A stretch of DNA of 64,000 nt from an uncultured Dysgonomonas sp. (GTDB lineage Bacteria > Bacteroidota > Bacteroidia > Bacteroidales > Dysgonomonadaceae), in the NCBI GenBank assembly GCA_900556485.1, contig USOX01000015.1, positions 1 through 64,000 of the forward strand. The letters run 5' to 3'. Position numbers and translations under genes: made by a program. Each line of letters opens with the position of its first letter. Position 1 is the first letter of the stretch. Shown here piece after piece: positions 35,501-43,912 of the stretch. The notes under the pieces are model-generated. The model saw only the letters and a list, made by a program, of their open reading frames with translations. It made no database searches and had not been told where the DNA came from.

Positions 35501-36967
35501 CGATAATTCACCTACCTGGTAAGACTCACCTTTCATTGTATATTGATATGCAACAGCCAATACTTCATCGGCTCTCAAAGCAGATGTTAATGAAATGTAT
35601 CCTAATTGAGAATTGAAAGTATATTCAGTGGATGTAAGAAGACGGGCACTTTCTATTTTTTCGAAATCGAGGCCGCTTTCTAATAGATTTGCTTCTAAAA
35701 CTCCATTTACCCGTGTAATATCTCTTACACCATCAAATGCAGCATTTGCGGTAACTTTCTCATATAAGTTATTTGCCGCGTTACTTGGCGCCTCGGGTTG
35801 GCTGGAGTTGGCAGTCCATAAACTGGTGTTTTTTATATTGTTACGTTCAGCAATGTCTGCGAATGCTACAATGTTGCGGGTTTGGTCAAAATCGGCGTTT
35901 TTATTGGTTATCCATACTTCAACCTTCGTAATATTGACAGGTGATTGAATATATGGGAATTTTTCCATAAACTTATCGTAATTGTCTCTAAAGTAATGAG
36001 ACAGGAAGAAGTGACGATTCTCGTCGTATTGGTCAGCCTTGAATGAGAATTCATTTGTCTGTACACCACCTTTGGTATTTTGGGTACGAGATTCGGCTTC
36101 CTGTTGAGAGACAACTGTATTTACCCGAAGTTTACCAAATTGAAGTTCAGCATTGATACCAAACAAGGATGTACCTCCATTAATAAGAGAGTTTGTGGTG
36201 CTCATGCTTACATTTCCGGCTTCTATTTTTTTGATTATCTCATCTTCTTTTCCTTCGTATCCCAGTTTCAATTTTTTAGAGTCGAAATCGAACATGGCTT
36301 TTGTGTCATAATTCATGTCGAAGTTAATCTTATCTCCGACAGAAGCTTTGACACTCATTTGTATATCTTCTTTAAATTCGAAAGCTGTTTTGCTACGGTT
36401 GCGTTCCGATAATGTAGGATTTTCGCTACTTGTATGTTTAAATCCCATAGAGGCTTCTACATAGCCATATGTGGTAAGCCGTAAACCTCCCGGCCCAAAT
36501 ATTCTTTCGGCCGGGCCTATATTTAGTTTTATGTCTTTTAAGGAAAATTCTTCATCATTATCTCTGTTGCTATAAGCTTCTGTATTTTTTTGTTTGAAAT
36601 AATTGTTCATTGATAGTTTTAGCCTATAATCCAGGTATTCTTCAGGAGTCATGGAATAGGGGATACCTATCTCTGTATCGCCCACTTTTGTCCTGAAGAT
36701 ATATTTGTTGGTTTTAGGATCGAACTCTACTGTTGTTTTTATATTTGCAGGATTCTTCAGGTCGGCAGGAGGATTAGCTTTTATATCCTCAATAGATGTT
36801 ATCTGAGTTTTCTTTACCGGATAACGAGGTAAGGTATCTTCTGTCAAAATATATAATTCATCAAGTGGCAATACAGCTTTACTTGTCTCACCGGTAATAC
36901 CGGAAAACAAGCTTATGGAAATAGCTGAAAGCGTAATGACGGATAAATATTTTATATATTTTTTCAA
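29525..36967 (-). CDS. sprA: SprA/Sov, outer-membrane translocon of the type IX secretion system
   Basis: This 2480-residue protein has a signal sequence (about 1-23) and the extended multi-repeat beta-rich sequence typical of SprA (Sov in Porphyromonas), the giant 36-strand barrel through which T9SS cargo leaves the cell. Characteristic parts include TYGYVEASMGFKHTSSENPTLSERNRS near the N-terminus (about 160-190), YLDDFETAESRIDIKSAYAW (about 830-850), and a C-terminus rich in alternating aromatic strands ending FGISLKFTLMQ. The length is in the family's usual range. The start is a TTG: an in-frame TGA lies 15 bp upstream and no ATG is close. It lies inside an 8-bp repeat array. No other T9SS gene is in the window. 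Confidence 0.93.
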   Translation of the reverse strand: MKKYIKYLSVITLSAISISLFSGITGETSKAVLPLDELYILTEDTLPRYPVKKTQITSIEDIKANPPADLKNPANIKTTVEFDPKTNKYIFRTKVGDTEIGIPYSMTPEEYLDYRLKLSMNNYFKQKNTEAYSNRDNDEEFSLKDIKLNIGPAERIFGPGGLRLTTYGYVEASMGFKHTSSENPTLSERNRSKTAFEFKEDIQMSVKASVGDKINFDMNYDTKAMFDFDSKKLKLGYEGKEDEIIKKIEAGNVSMSTTNSLINGGTSLFGINAELQFGKLRVNTVVSQQEAESRTQNTKGGVQTNEFSFKADQYDENRHFFLSHYFRDNYDKFMEKFPYIQSPVNITKVEVWITNKNADFDQTRNIVAFADIAERNNIKNTSLWTANSSQPEAPSNAANNLYEKVTANAAFDGVRDITRVNGVLEANLLESGLDFEKIESARLLTSTEYTFNSQLGYISLTSALRADEVLAVAYQYTMKGESYQVGELSSDIVDQDNTSSGSNSRAGALMVKLLKPISLSPRSYTWNLMMKNVYKISDYAIQKDNFRLNISYQSDTTGTYLNYLTEGNVKDQLLIRVMNLDRLDSRENERPNGDGIFDYVEGYTVNSQNGRIIFPVAEPFGSHLRKKIGNSTIADKYVYQQLYDSTLTVARQIAEKNKFRIYGSYRGSGSNSSMINLGQQNVPQGSVRLMANGTALTEGVDYIVDYQNGIVTIINQTLIDSNAQVQVMSEGRTASMQRRTLLGLNLSYDITKNFNVGGTIMHMYEKPLTTKVEIGNESLKNTLWGLNTSYRTESMWLTNLVDKLPFVEATVPSQISFNAEFAQMIPGHYKGNDSGGYSYLDDFETAESRIDIKSAYAWSLSSMPIDKSNGVIDIPISTDTLAFGKGRAMLSWFTIDPIFNRKGSSLTPQHIKDDKDQLSDHFVREIGLHEIYPNKDISFDRAATISALNLSYYPKERGPYNLDATDIDQNGDLLFPEKRWGGMMQKMSVTDFEASNIEYIEFWLMDPFVYNNQADRFTSGGDLYFNLGEISEDILKDGRKFYENGLPVNVDNEDDYVDKTIWGKVPKRQSTVLAFDDNANARRRQDVGLNGLSSEDERTYSTYEKFIADFRAKVTNQDAIDKVLEDPAKDNFHFYRGSDYDRDQVSILDRYKFYNGTEGNSRSTDDSPESYSTAARTVPDVEDINQDNTLNETEAYYQYKIELKPTKMEIGDNYIVDKRTLPVELRNGKSEDITWYQFKIPVRQYDKKVNIQDFKSIRFMRMFLHNFKETTFLRFATMQLVRGDWRIYEPTLNKGDAPSGSGTLDLSTVNIEENSERQPVNYVLPPGISRSIDPQQAQMIQDNEQSLSLRITDLDAGDARATYKNTYYDLRRYKRLQLFTHAEEFINGPELSKGDFTVFLRLGSDYKNNYYEYEIPLSITAPGNNQSAAVWPVENMFDFPLELLKDVKLNRNREKRKAGSQVTYTKLYSEYDPDKQNNKVSVMGNPSLSEINVIMIGVRNNTNVTKSAEVWVNELRLTDFDEEGGWAAQGNLNIALSDLGTFSLSGRKETVGFGAIDQRLNERRSDDYYTYSVAASVELGKFLPEKAKVSIPLYYSYSNETTTPKYDPFDQDVTLNESLSLVSTKAEKDSIKGLAQEKTTTRSISLNNVRVNIQSKTPMPYDPANFSFGYSYSKAETKNPTTVYDLAQHYKGSFNYSYTPLVKTWEPFKNVKSKSGAAKFAKSLGFNYVPSSISFNSLITRDYSETALRDIENYVLGSGESTNKQFLSWSQSFMWERDFNINWDFTKNFKFAFQSGTTAEIEEPYLQVNKKLNRDDYEIWKDSVMRSLWSLGDPLSYRQIVRASYQLPFKNIPAMDWVTSAVNYTSGYQWERGARVDSVEIGNTINNNITIELNNRFNLTGLYNKWEFLRNVNNRFDSRRRRTQSPTQRQRERESRAKVQRYTQVVNLKRDTTFTINHGLNSKKLEVTAKKNGKPYSVKYKRIDENTIRITNKDTVAIELNILTKINEPGTSSQILKDIAEYSARGLMSVRSISFNYARRNETYISGFRPGIGDAFGQKNSPYGLAPGLGFAFGFDGGEDYIQKSLDRDWLVMNTDNNITPAIYNTSEKFEFRAQVEPIKDLRIELNANRENNERTEVQYMFEGSPSTQGGSFSMTTITLATSLRSSNAKNNYHSKAFNKFLENRNTIKERLDARYGNLSNQPIGLQNDININSADVLIPAFISAYTGKDANGVSLSAFPSLLSMLPNWSITYDGLISIPFIKSKFKSIRLSHNYTGVYQVSNYTSHSGWEEIEDGLGYIRDVLGGNPVPSSAYNISSVGISEIFRPLIGADGTLNNNMSISTRYNNSRTLTLNMASYQVIEALQREFVFGLGYRIDEFNRLIGIGTNSTKQFNNDLNIKADISHKTTEALLRKIQDNYTQATSGTTVITLKISADYTMSRSLTLRAFFDRILNKPLISASSYPTTNSNFGISLKFTLMQ

Positions 36968-37028
36968 GATTTCAAGATTTCAAGATTTCAAGATTTCAAG
37001 ATTTCAAGATTTCAAGATTTCAAGATTT
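36965..37028. repeat. Eight tandem copies of an 8-bp repeat at the sprA start
   Basis: CAAGATTT is repeated eight times without interruption. On the minus strand the array covers the 5' leader and its first three bases (36965-36967) supply the TTG start codon of sprA. The unit length is not a multiple of three, but extra copies would lie upstream of the start and change the leader rather than the protein. Confidence 0.95.
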
Positions 37029-37086
37029 TATAATATATGTGTCAATCAATCTTGAAATTTTGGAACATGAAATTATGAAACCTTCG

Positions 37087-37668
37087 TTATAACATCTTTA
37101 AAGCCGTTTTAATTATTTGTTCTACACTACTGTCAGGCTTATCTTTCATTATTTTCCCTACTGCTTTTTGTGATGCCTGTTGAGGAAAACCTAGCATAAC
37201 TAAAGCTGCAATAGCTTCTTCTGCTGCAGGAGAAGACATTGCAAACATTTCGACTTGTTCGATACCTGTTGTTTTAATCTTATCTTTTAGGTCGACAATC
37301 ACACGTTGAGCTGTTTTAAGACCTATTCCTTTCACAGTTTTTAGCATATCAGCATTGCCTGATGCTATAACACTTGAAAGTTCTTGTGGGTTCATAGAGG
37401 AAAGAATCATCCGGGCAGTTCCGGCCCCAATGCCCGAAACGCTTATCAGGAGTAGGAATAGTTCCCGTTCCTGTTTGTCAAAAAAGCCAAATAATTGATG
37501 CGCATCCTCTCTTATTGCTTCGTATATATAAAGTTTTACGTCTTTCTTCCCTGAGAGCTTGGTATAGGTATTCAACGAGATGTTTATAAAATATCCTATT
37601 CCGTAAGTCTCCACACTAACGGAAGCAGGAGTCAATTCTGCGATTTCTCCTTTTATATAGTCTATCAT
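37087..37668 (-). CDS. ruvA: Holliday junction branch migration protein RuvA
   Basis: This 193-residue RuvA has the N-terminal OB fold ([21 protein letters not shown]...GIGYFINIS, 1-62), two helix-hairpin-helix motifs ([15 protein letters not shown] at about 77-91 and [20 protein letters not shown] at about 112-131), and the C-terminal RuvB-binding domain III (about 145-193, [21 protein letters not shown]). It binds four-way junctions and guides RuvB. The protein is full length. It lies upstream of sprA on the same strand, separated by the repeat array. Confidence 0.95.
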   Translation of the reverse strand: MIDYIKGEIAELTPASVSVETYGIGYFINISLNTYTKLSGKKDVKLYIYEAIREDAHQLFGFFDKQERELFLLLISVSGIGAGTARMILSSMNPQELSSVIASGNADMLKTVKGIGLKTAQRVIVDLKDKIKTTGIEQVEMFAMSSPAAEEAIAALVMLGFPQQASQKAVGKIMKDKPDSSVEQIIKTALKML

Positions 37669-37800
37669 AACCGGTTCTAATTACTCTTAGATTTATAACG
37701 GCAAATAATCGAAAAAAGTATTCATATCTGCCTGTTAATGTAAAATTTGATGAATTTCTTTATTTGATTTGCAAAGATAAGGTTTTTGGAGGAGATTTTA

Positions 37801-37808
37801 TACCTTTG
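37801..37808 (+). promoter_or_regulatory. -7 promoter box for the nitroreductase gene
   Basis: TACCTTTG lies 38 bp before the ATG at 37847, in the gap that divides this gene from the divergent ruvA. A -33 TTTG at 19 bp was not found. Confidence 0.55.
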
Positions 37809-37846
37809 TTTGGTCTATGTGTAATATTTGAAAATAAAAAGATAAT

Positions 37847-38485
37847 ATGCAAATAAAAAATGTAGTGAATGAGGCTAACAGCCTGTTTTTGAAACGTACA
37901 TCGATCAGAAAATACGATCCGTCGGTTAAAATAAGTAGAGAAGAATTGACAAATATTTTGCAGGATGCAATGTCTGCACCATCTTCTTTTAATTTGCAGC
38001 CCTGGCGTTTTTTCATATTCGATACACCTGAAGGTAAAGAGTTTGTTAAACCATATATGATGTTCAATCAATTGCAATGGGAGACATCTTCGGCTGTAAT
38101 TGCTATCTATGGAGATATGCAAAATTATGCATCCGCAGACAAGATTTTGTCTGCTAATGTAGAGTATAATTTGATTTCGCCGGAATATAAGGCCAGAATG
38201 TTGGAAGTTATATCGGGGTATGGAGCAGGATATACTGAAGATAGACTGAAAAATTCTATTATGCTCGATTGCGGTTTTGTTGCAATGCAGTTGATGCTAT
38301 CGGCAAAAAACTATGGTTATGATACTAATCCTATTGGAGGCTTCCTGCGTAAAGAGCTTACAGAAGCATTGGAGTTGGATGTAAACCGTTATATACCTGT
38401 TCTTGTGCTTTCTATTGGTAAGGCCGATGAAGGGGGTAAGGATACAGTTCGTTTTTCGGTAGACGAAGTAACAACTTGGAAATAA
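37847..38485 (+). CDS. Nitroreductase family flavoprotein
   Basis: This 212-residue protein has the nitroreductase signature RTSIRKYDPSVKISREEL near the N-terminus, SAPSSFNLQPWRFFIFD (about 43-59) for FMN binding, and GFVAMQLMLSAKNYGYDTNPIGGF toward the end. Members are NAD(P)H-dependent FMN enzymes reducing nitro compounds or quinones; the natural substrate is not evident. It is complete, lacks a signal peptide and so is cytoplasmic. It lies 28 bp upstream of the M3 peptidase gene in the same direction, so the two may be cotranscribed. Confidence 0.9.
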   Translation: MQIKNVVNEANSLFLKRTSIRKYDPSVKISREELTNILQDAMSAPSSFNLQPWRFFIFDTPEGKEFVKPYMMFNQLQWETSSAVIAIYGDMQNYASADKILSANVEYNLISPEYKARMLEVISGYGAGYTEDRLKNSIMLDCGFVAMQLMLSAKNYGYDTNPIGGFLRKELTEALELDVNRYIPVLVLSIGKADEGGKDTVRFSVDEVTTWK

Positions 38486-38513
38486 CTTCACACACCTTAA
38501 ATTAAATAATTAT

Positions 38514-40610
38514 ATGAAGCGAAAATTTTTATCAGTCACACTATTATTAATAATAACAATGACAACAATTCAAGCTCAGAATCCTTTTTTTTCAACTTAT
38601 AAAACTCCATATGGTACACCACCATTCGATAAAATCAAAAATGCTCATTATGAGCCGGCGGTAGATAAGGGCATCAAAGAACATATAACAGAAGTAGACA
38701 AGATCGTAAAAAATAAGGCTGTACCTACTTTTGATAATACAATACTTCCATTGGAAGAATCAGGCAGGTTGTTATCCAAAGTTACGCCTGTGTTCTTCAA
38801 TCTGTTGAGCGCAGAGAGTGATGACGAAATGTTGGAAATCGCTCAACGAATACAGCCAAAATTATCTGCTCACTCAAATGAAATAAATCTGAATGAAGGC
38901 TTGTTTCAAAAAGTGAAAGCGGTGTATGACAAACGCTTTGAATCAGGTTTGAATCCGGAGCAAATCCGTTTGGTAGAAAAGACATACCGTGGATTTGAAA
39001 ACAGTGGGGCTACATTAGTAGGTGCTGACAGAGATAAGTATAAAGAACTATCGCAGAAACTGAGTGGGCTAACTCTTACATTCGGGCAAAATGCATTGAA
39101 GGAAGGTAACAAGTTCGAAATGTTATTAACAAATGAGGATGATCTTGCCGGATTGCCTCAAATGGCAAGAGATGCAGCAGTCGCGAAAGCGAAAAGTAAA
39201 GGCAAAGAAGGCTATATGTTCGACTTGTCAGCTCCCAGCTATATTGCATTTATGAAGTATTCTTCTCGTCGCGATCTGCGTGAAAAACTATATATGGCTT
39301 ATAATACAAAATGTGTAGCAGGAGGGGAATTCGATAATCAGCAAATAGTAAGGGATATAGCGCAAACCCGTATGCAGATAGCTAATCTCTTAGGTTATCC
39401 TGATTATGCAACATATGTATTGCGTAACAAAATGGCCAAAGATAAAGAACATGTTTACGGATTATTAAATGATTTGCTGAATGCATATGCAACAGCTGCC
39501 CGCGAAGATGTGAAGCTGGTAGAAGGTTTTGCTGTAGGAATGGAGGGCAAAGCGATAGACCTGATGCCTTGGGACTGGTCTTATTATTCGGAGAAACTGA
39601 AGGATGCTAAATATAGTGTAAGTGACGAAATGGTACGTCCATATTTCGAATTGGAGAATGTAAAGAAGGGAGTGTTCGGTTTGGCTACAGATTTATATGG
39701 TATCACATTTAAGAAGAACACAAAGATACCTGTCTATCATCCCGAAGTTGAGGCATTTGATGTATTAGACGAAAAAGGAAATTTCTTATCAGTGCTTTTT
39801 ACTGATTTTCATCCGCGTGAAGGAAAAAGACAAGGCGCATGGATGACAGACTTTAAAGGACAGTATATTGAAAAAGGAAAAGATTCGCGTCCACATATTG
39901 CTATCGTAATGAATTTTACCCGTCCGACTGAAACGGAGCCAGCCCTTTTGACATTTGATGAGGTTGAGACATTCTTACACGAGTTTGGACATGCATTGCA
40001 TGGTATGTTAACGAAATGTACTTATGAGTCTTTGTCAGGAACAAATGTACTGCATGACTTTGTGGAGCTTCCATCTCAGATAATGGAAAACTGGCTGACA
40101 GAAAAAGAGTATCTGGATAAATTTGCAGTGCACTATAAAACTGGAGAAAAAATTCCGGCTGAACTGGTTCAGAAATTAGTAGATGCAGCTAATTATAACG
40201 CTGGATATCTGTGCTATCGTCAATTGTCATTCGGGCTATTGGATATGGCATGGCATACATTGAATCAGTCATATACGGGAGATGTTATTTCATTTGAGCG
40301 TAAGGCTATGCAGAAAGCAGCATTGCTCCCTACAGTAGAAGGTACTTCTATGTCTACTTCATTCAGTCATATATTCTCAGGAGGTTATGCCGCCGGGTAT
40401 TATGGATATAAATGGGCGGAAGTGTTGGACGCGGATGCATTTTCATTGTTTAAAGAAACCGGTATCTTTAATAAGGAAACGGCTCAATCGTTCCGTGAGA
40501 ACGTTCTGGAAAAAGGGAATACAGAAGAGCCTATGAGTTTATATGTTAAATTCAGAGGTCAGGAACCTACAGTTGACGCTTTACTGAAACGTAACGGTAT
40601 AAAAAGATAA
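38514..40610 (+). CDS. dcp: M3-family metallopeptidase (peptidyl-dipeptidase Dcp-like)
   Basis: This 698-residue protein has a signal peptide (about 1-22, ending TTIQAQ) and the zinc site HEFGH at 489-493 in FLHEFGHALHGML. The downstream Glu of the HExxH-Glu clan is expected near LSGTNVLHDFVELPSQ. Family features such as NPFFSTYKTPYGTPPFDKI at the start and GYYGYKWAEVLDADAFSLF near the end fit Dcp/oligopeptidase A relatives exported to the periplasm in Bacteroidota. It would cleave dipeptides or short oligopeptides. No defects are visible. Confidence 0.92.
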   Translation: MKRKFLSVTLLLIITMTTIQAQNPFFSTYKTPYGTPPFDKIKNAHYEPAVDKGIKEHITEVDKIVKNKAVPTFDNTILPLEESGRLLSKVTPVFFNLLSAESDDEMLEIAQRIQPKLSAHSNEINLNEGLFQKVKAVYDKRFESGLNPEQIRLVEKTYRGFENSGATLVGADRDKYKELSQKLSGLTLTFGQNALKEGNKFEMLLTNEDDLAGLPQMARDAAVAKAKSKGKEGYMFDLSAPSYIAFMKYSSRRDLREKLYMAYNTKCVAGGEFDNQQIVRDIAQTRMQIANLLGYPDYATYVLRNKMAKDKEHVYGLLNDLLNAYATAAREDVKLVEGFAVGMEGKAIDLMPWDWSYYSEKLKDAKYSVSDEMVRPYFELENVKKGVFGLATDLYGITFKKNTKIPVYHPEVEAFDVLDEKGNFLSVLFTDFHPREGKRQGAWMTDFKGQYIEKGKDSRPHIAIVMNFTRPTETEPALLTFDEVETFLHEFGHALHGMLTKCTYESLSGTNVLHDFVELPSQIMENWLTEKEYLDKFAVHYKTGEKIPAELVQKLVDAANYNAGYLCYRQLSFGLLDMAWHTLNQSYTGDVISFERKAMQKAALLPTVEGTSMSTSFSHIFSGGYAAGYYGYKWAEVLDADAFSLFKETGIFNKETAQSFRENVLEKGNTEEPMSLYVKFRGQEPTVDALLKRNGIKR

Positions 40611-40679
40611 GCCAAAAAATATTGAGAAATAAAAAATGGGGGCGGAGTTTTTCGCCCTCATTACATTAAATAAAATACC

Positions 40680-41672
40680 ATGAAAAAAATTGTATTATTT
40701 ACATTTCTATTTACTTTAACATTTGTAGTATATGCCCAGAAACCAGGATTGAGGTTTAATAATGATGGCAAATTCAAGATTGTACAGTTTACAGATGTAC
40801 ATTATAAAAAGGATGTAAAGGAGTCTGCTGTGGCAATAGAATTAATAAATGAAGTATTGGATGCCGAGAAGCCTGATTTGGTTGTATTTACAGGAGATGT
40901 GATATGGGCAAAGCCTGTAAAAGAAGGCTTGGATGAAGTTTTCGCTCCTGTTATCAGCCGTAATATCCCATGGACGTATGTTTTTGGAAATCATGATGAT
41001 GAATTTGGGATGTCGCGTCAGGAGTTAATGGATTATGTGGTGGAGAAACCTTTCTGTTTGGCGCAATCGGGAGACAAAGCTTTGTTTGGAGTAGGGAACT
41101 TTATTTTAGAAGTTAAGGATAAGGAAAATAAAGATATTGAGACTTTACTGTATTTTCTCGATTCCGGGGCTTATACGCCAATAAAGGGATTGGGAACGTA
41201 CAATTGGTTTCATCCTAATCAAGTAGAATGGTTTAAAAAAGAAAGTGCTGCATATACTCAGAGTAATGAGAATACACCATATCCGGCATTGGCATTTTTT
41301 CATATTCCATTTGCGGAATATCCGTTGATGACAACAGCTAAGGATGCCAAGATAATAGGAGATAAAAAGGAAGATGAATGCAACGGAAAGCTCAATACAG
41401 GTATGTTTGCAGCAATGAAACAATCAGGAGATGTAATGGGAACGTTTGTAGGACATGATCACGATAATGACTACATAGGAGACTATTATGGTATTTATCT
41501 TGCATACGGACGCTATTCGGGAGGAAATACAGTATATAATAATTTAGGGAAGAACGGTTGCAGGGTAATAGAAATGGAAGACGGAAAAAGAGAATTTACT
41601 ACTTACCTGAGACTGCTGGGTGGTGAAACTCTGTATCCGGTTAAATATCCAGAAACATTTTCTCAAAAATAA
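40680..41672 (+). CDS. Secreted calcineurin-like metallophosphoesterase
   Basis: This 330-residue protein has a signal peptide (about 1-19, ending VVYAQ). The metallophosphoesterase motifs are in order: FTDVHYKKD (DxH), FTGDVIW (GD), FGNHDDE (GNHD), FFHIPFAEY (H) and VGHDHDND (GHxH). The layout matches the purple-acid-phosphatase-like family of periplasmic Bacteroidota enzymes that act on phosphomonoesters or phosphodiesters. The substrate is unknown. It follows the M3 peptidase by 69 bp and is followed by a strong terminator. Confidence 0.9.
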   Translation: MKKIVLFTFLFTLTFVVYAQKPGLRFNNDGKFKIVQFTDVHYKKDVKESAVAIELINEVLDAEKPDLVVFTGDVIWAKPVKEGLDEVFAPVISRNIPWTYVFGNHDDEFGMSRQELMDYVVEKPFCLAQSGDKALFGVGNFILEVKDKENKDIETLLYFLDSGAYTPIKGLGTYNWFHPNQVEWFKKESAAYTQSNENTPYPALAFFHIPFAEYPLMTTAKDAKIIGDKKEDECNGKLNTGMFAAMKQSGDVMGTFVGHDHDNDYIGDYYGIYLAYGRYSGGNTVYNNLGKNGCRVIEMEDGKREFTTYLRLLGGETLYPVKYPETFSQK

Positions 41673-41690
41673 GCTGAGCCGATAAAATAA

Positions 41691-41720
41691 AAAAGCACGG
41701 GATTGTTCTCGTGCTTTTTT
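41691..41720. terminator. Bidirectional hairpin terminator
   Basis: The arm AAAAGCACGGGA (41691-41702) pairs with 41707-41718 (one G-U pair), flanked by A-run and T-run. It lies between the convergent genes ending at 41672 and 41724. Confidence 0.85.
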
Positions 41721-41723
41721 ATT

Positions 41724-42236
41724 TTATGCTTTTTCCAGAATTTTTTCTATTATATTTAATCGTCTTATGTATTCATCTTTGTATTTCCATTCTTTGTGTA
41801 GGCTTGCCCAGATTCTCAGACGATTTATAGCTACTTGAACATAATATTTATATTCAACTTCAATCAGTCCTTCATCTACTAACTGACCTAATGCCGTTGC
41901 AATAACAGAAGTATCAAGTGTGAAGATATATTGATGGTCATCGAAGTCCGGATTGTTTATCTGTTCATTAACCTTGTCTTCGTTTACGAGATTTTCTTCA
42001 TCGTATTCTTCGTAATCCGTAAATTCACCAACGCTTTCAATTACCCAGGCAATGCAATAGCCTACGGATATTTTCTTATTCTTCTTGCGCCATCTTCTGA
42101 ATTCACATAACGCAGTATGCCCTTCATCAGAACCAAAAGGAGATAATTCGTCAGATGCACTCCAGAGGAAATCATCTGTCATGAGTTCTATTGATCTGGG
42201 GTGGGCTTTATTTTTATCTATTCCTTCGAATTTCAT
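41724..42236 (-). CDS. Protein of unknown function
   Basis: This 170-residue acidic soluble protein is not recognised. The N-terminal half has DDFLWSASDELSPFGSDEGHTALCEFRRWRKKN, a segment with several charged and aromatic residues. An acidic stretch (about 73-95) follows. The C-terminal half is helical (TSVIATALGQLVDEGLIE, then VAINRLRIWASLHKEWKYKDEYI). No signal peptide, membrane segment or catalytic motif is visible. It lies 38 bp downstream of another gene of unknown function on the same strand and may be cotranscribed with it. Confidence 0.55.
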   Translation of the reverse strand: MKFEGIDKNKAHPRSIELMTDDFLWSASDELSPFGSDEGHTALCEFRRWRKKNKKISVGYCIAWVIESVGEFTDYEEYDEENLVNEDKVNEQINNPDFDDHQYIFTLDTSVIATALGQLVDEGLIEVEYKYYVQVAINRLRIWASLHKEWKYKDEYIRRLNIIEKILEKA

Positions 42237-42274
42237 GTTGTAAGATTATGTATCAATCTGTTTGAAAGTTTGTA

Positions 42275-42949
42275 TTATTCTATGATATTCCAATATGGTT
42301 CAAATTCAATATCCTCAAATTTAGTATCATGAAAATTTAAAGTACTACCTTTTTTATATACGCCAAAACTAGATGTATCTTGTATCCAGTTGTTAAACTT
42401 CCATGTTTCACTTTCATCATACTTTCCTCGTCCCCAAGTTCGAATATTGAATACAGTTCTTTTGGCGTTGAAATTTTTTGATAAATTTTTGATTATTTCA
42501 GTGTTATCAGTTTTAAGGTCTTCAGCTATAGCTATTACAATAAATGAGTCGAACTGGTAATGTTTATTCTCTCCTAAATAATGTTCGTTCCAAATAGAAA
42601 TGTATATGTCTGGTGCAGTATTATTCTTTTCGCAAACAGTCCAAATGGGGGTCCAAGATTCGAAGTGAGTAAATTCTCTATTATCATTACTTAGAAGTGT
42701 CCATTTATCATGAGACTTTTTATCCCATTTCAACCTGCCAAGTTTTACATTAGATTGAGAACCATCCACTTCTTTTTTATACTCCAAGACTCTGATTCCT
42801 GTCTTTTCAAACCCAGAGGATTGTTGTAATAGTTTGGAGAATAATGGTTCGAATGAATTATACCATTCTGATTGAGTCCAAGGCCCTTTACCTTTTTCAA
42901 TATTCCCGAAAATCAGGTAAAATTGATATTTCCTTCCATTAAAGCTCAT
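42275..42949 (-). CDS. Protein of unknown function
   Basis: This 224-residue soluble protein starts at the ATG at 42947-42949; a TTG two codons earlier is possible. It is rich in Trp and other aromatic residues, with about ten Trp, for example WTQSEWYNSFEPLF, HFESWTPIWTVCE and ETWKFNNWIQD. This suggests a beta-rich domain. No family was recognised. It lies 25 bp after the PfkB kinase gene and before another unknown gene, both on the same strand, so it may be the middle gene of an operon, though its function is not predicted by its neighbours. Confidence 0.55.
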   Translation of the reverse strand: MSFNGRKYQFYLIFGNIEKGKGPWTQSEWYNSFEPLFSKLLQQSSGFEKTGIRVLEYKKEVDGSQSNVKLGRLKWDKKSHDKWTLLSNDNREFTHFESWTPIWTVCEKNNTAPDIYISIWNEHYLGENKHYQFDSFIVIAIAEDLKTDNTEIIKNLSKNFNAKRTVFNIRTWGRGKYDESETWKFNNWIQDTSSFGVYKKGSTLNFHDTKFEDIEFEPYWNIIE

Positions 42950-42974
42950 AAACAATTGTATTCGGATGGAAATA

Positions 42975-43892
42975 TTATAAAACAGGCATTATTTGCTCCG
43001 CTGTATTAATTCTCTCCTCAACATCTTCTTTTGTTCCATTGAAAGGTCCCGAAGCTTCTATTTTGATAGTAGCCATTGCAGCAGCAAATTTTCCGGCTTC
43101 TTCTATACTTGCTCCTTTTGCTCGTTTGTATAAATAGCCTGTAACATACGTATCGCCACAGCCTGTAGCATCTACAACTTCTGTAGGTTTGTATGCTGGG
43201 ATTTTATAGAAATCTTTACCATCGTATATAACAGAACCTAGGCTACCCAATGTAACAAGTACTTCTTTTACACCCCAATCGTATAATTGTTGTGCTGCTT
43301 GTTTTATGTCTTTTATTCCTGTAAGGACTTCCATTTCCAGATCATTTACTTTCAGGAATTGAACATATTTCAGTGTTTCCAGTTTATTGTTCCAATCGAT
43401 AGGATAAACATTTTGATCTCTTACTTCGCGTAAATAGCCTTGACAGTCTATAGCTATTTGTCCTTTTGTGGATAGGTATTCTACCAGTTCGATGGGGAAA
43501 TCATCAGCCAGTAAAGCTCCCAGCAAATATATTTTTGCATTGGTATCTTTTAGCCCGTCAACAGAAAATGGATCGGCTTTGGCTAATACCCTTTGAGTAC
43601 GATTGTTTTGATTTTCGCCATATATATTTTCGAAGTAGACCGAATGTCGGCTTGGGATTACACTAACTTCTACATTTTTAGAACGCAGATCGTCTACAAC
43701 AGCCATTTCTGATTCGGCTAAAGAAGTGACAAGAGTATAATCTATATCGTTGAAATGGCGGATGGCATGCGAAAAATAAAAAGCGGTGCCGCCCGGCATA
43801 TGTACAGTTTTTTTCGGAGTTACTACCTTATCTAAGGTGATGTGACCAACGCAACAAAGATCGTGTGTATACATTTCTATTTTTTTTGACAT
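42975..43892 (-). CDS. PfkB-family carbohydrate kinase
   Basis: This 305-residue sugar or nucleoside kinase begins CCVGHITLDKVVTP, with a GG substrate loop in VHMPGGTAFYFSHAIRHF. The PfkB signature 2 is VVDATGCGDTYVTGYLYKR (about 238-256), with the catalytic Asp in the TGCGD anion hole. The sequence does not say which sugar is used. It lies 20 bp downstream of the beta-phosphoglucomutase-like gene, so both probably belong to one small operon with a role in sugar phosphate metabolism. Confidence 0.88.
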   Translation of the reverse strand: MSKKIEMYTHDLCCVGHITLDKVVTPKKTVHMPGGTAFYFSHAIRHFNDIDYTLVTSLAESEMAVVDDLRSKNVEVSVIPSRHSVYFENIYGENQNNRTQRVLAKADPFSVDGLKDTNAKIYLLGALLADDFPIELVEYLSTKGQIAIDCQGYLREVRDQNVYPIDWNNKLETLKYVQFLKVNDLEMEVLTGIKDIKQAAQQLYDWGVKEVLVTLGSLGSVIYDGKDFYKIPAYKPTEVVDATGCGDTYVTGYLYKRAKGASIEEAGKFAAAMATIKIEASGPFNGTKEDVEERINTAEQIMPVL

Positions 43893-43912
43893 GCAAAAGT
43901 AATAAAATAAGT

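Noticed and set aside
36965-37028. CRISPR-like array
   Set aside because: The 8-bp units are directly joined with no spacers and no cas genes are present. It is a simple tandem repeat.
40618-40670. Hairpin GGGCG...CGCCC between the M3 peptidase and the metallophosphoesterase as a terminator
   Set aside because: The stem is only about 5 bp and no T-run follows, so it cannot be called a terminator with confidence.
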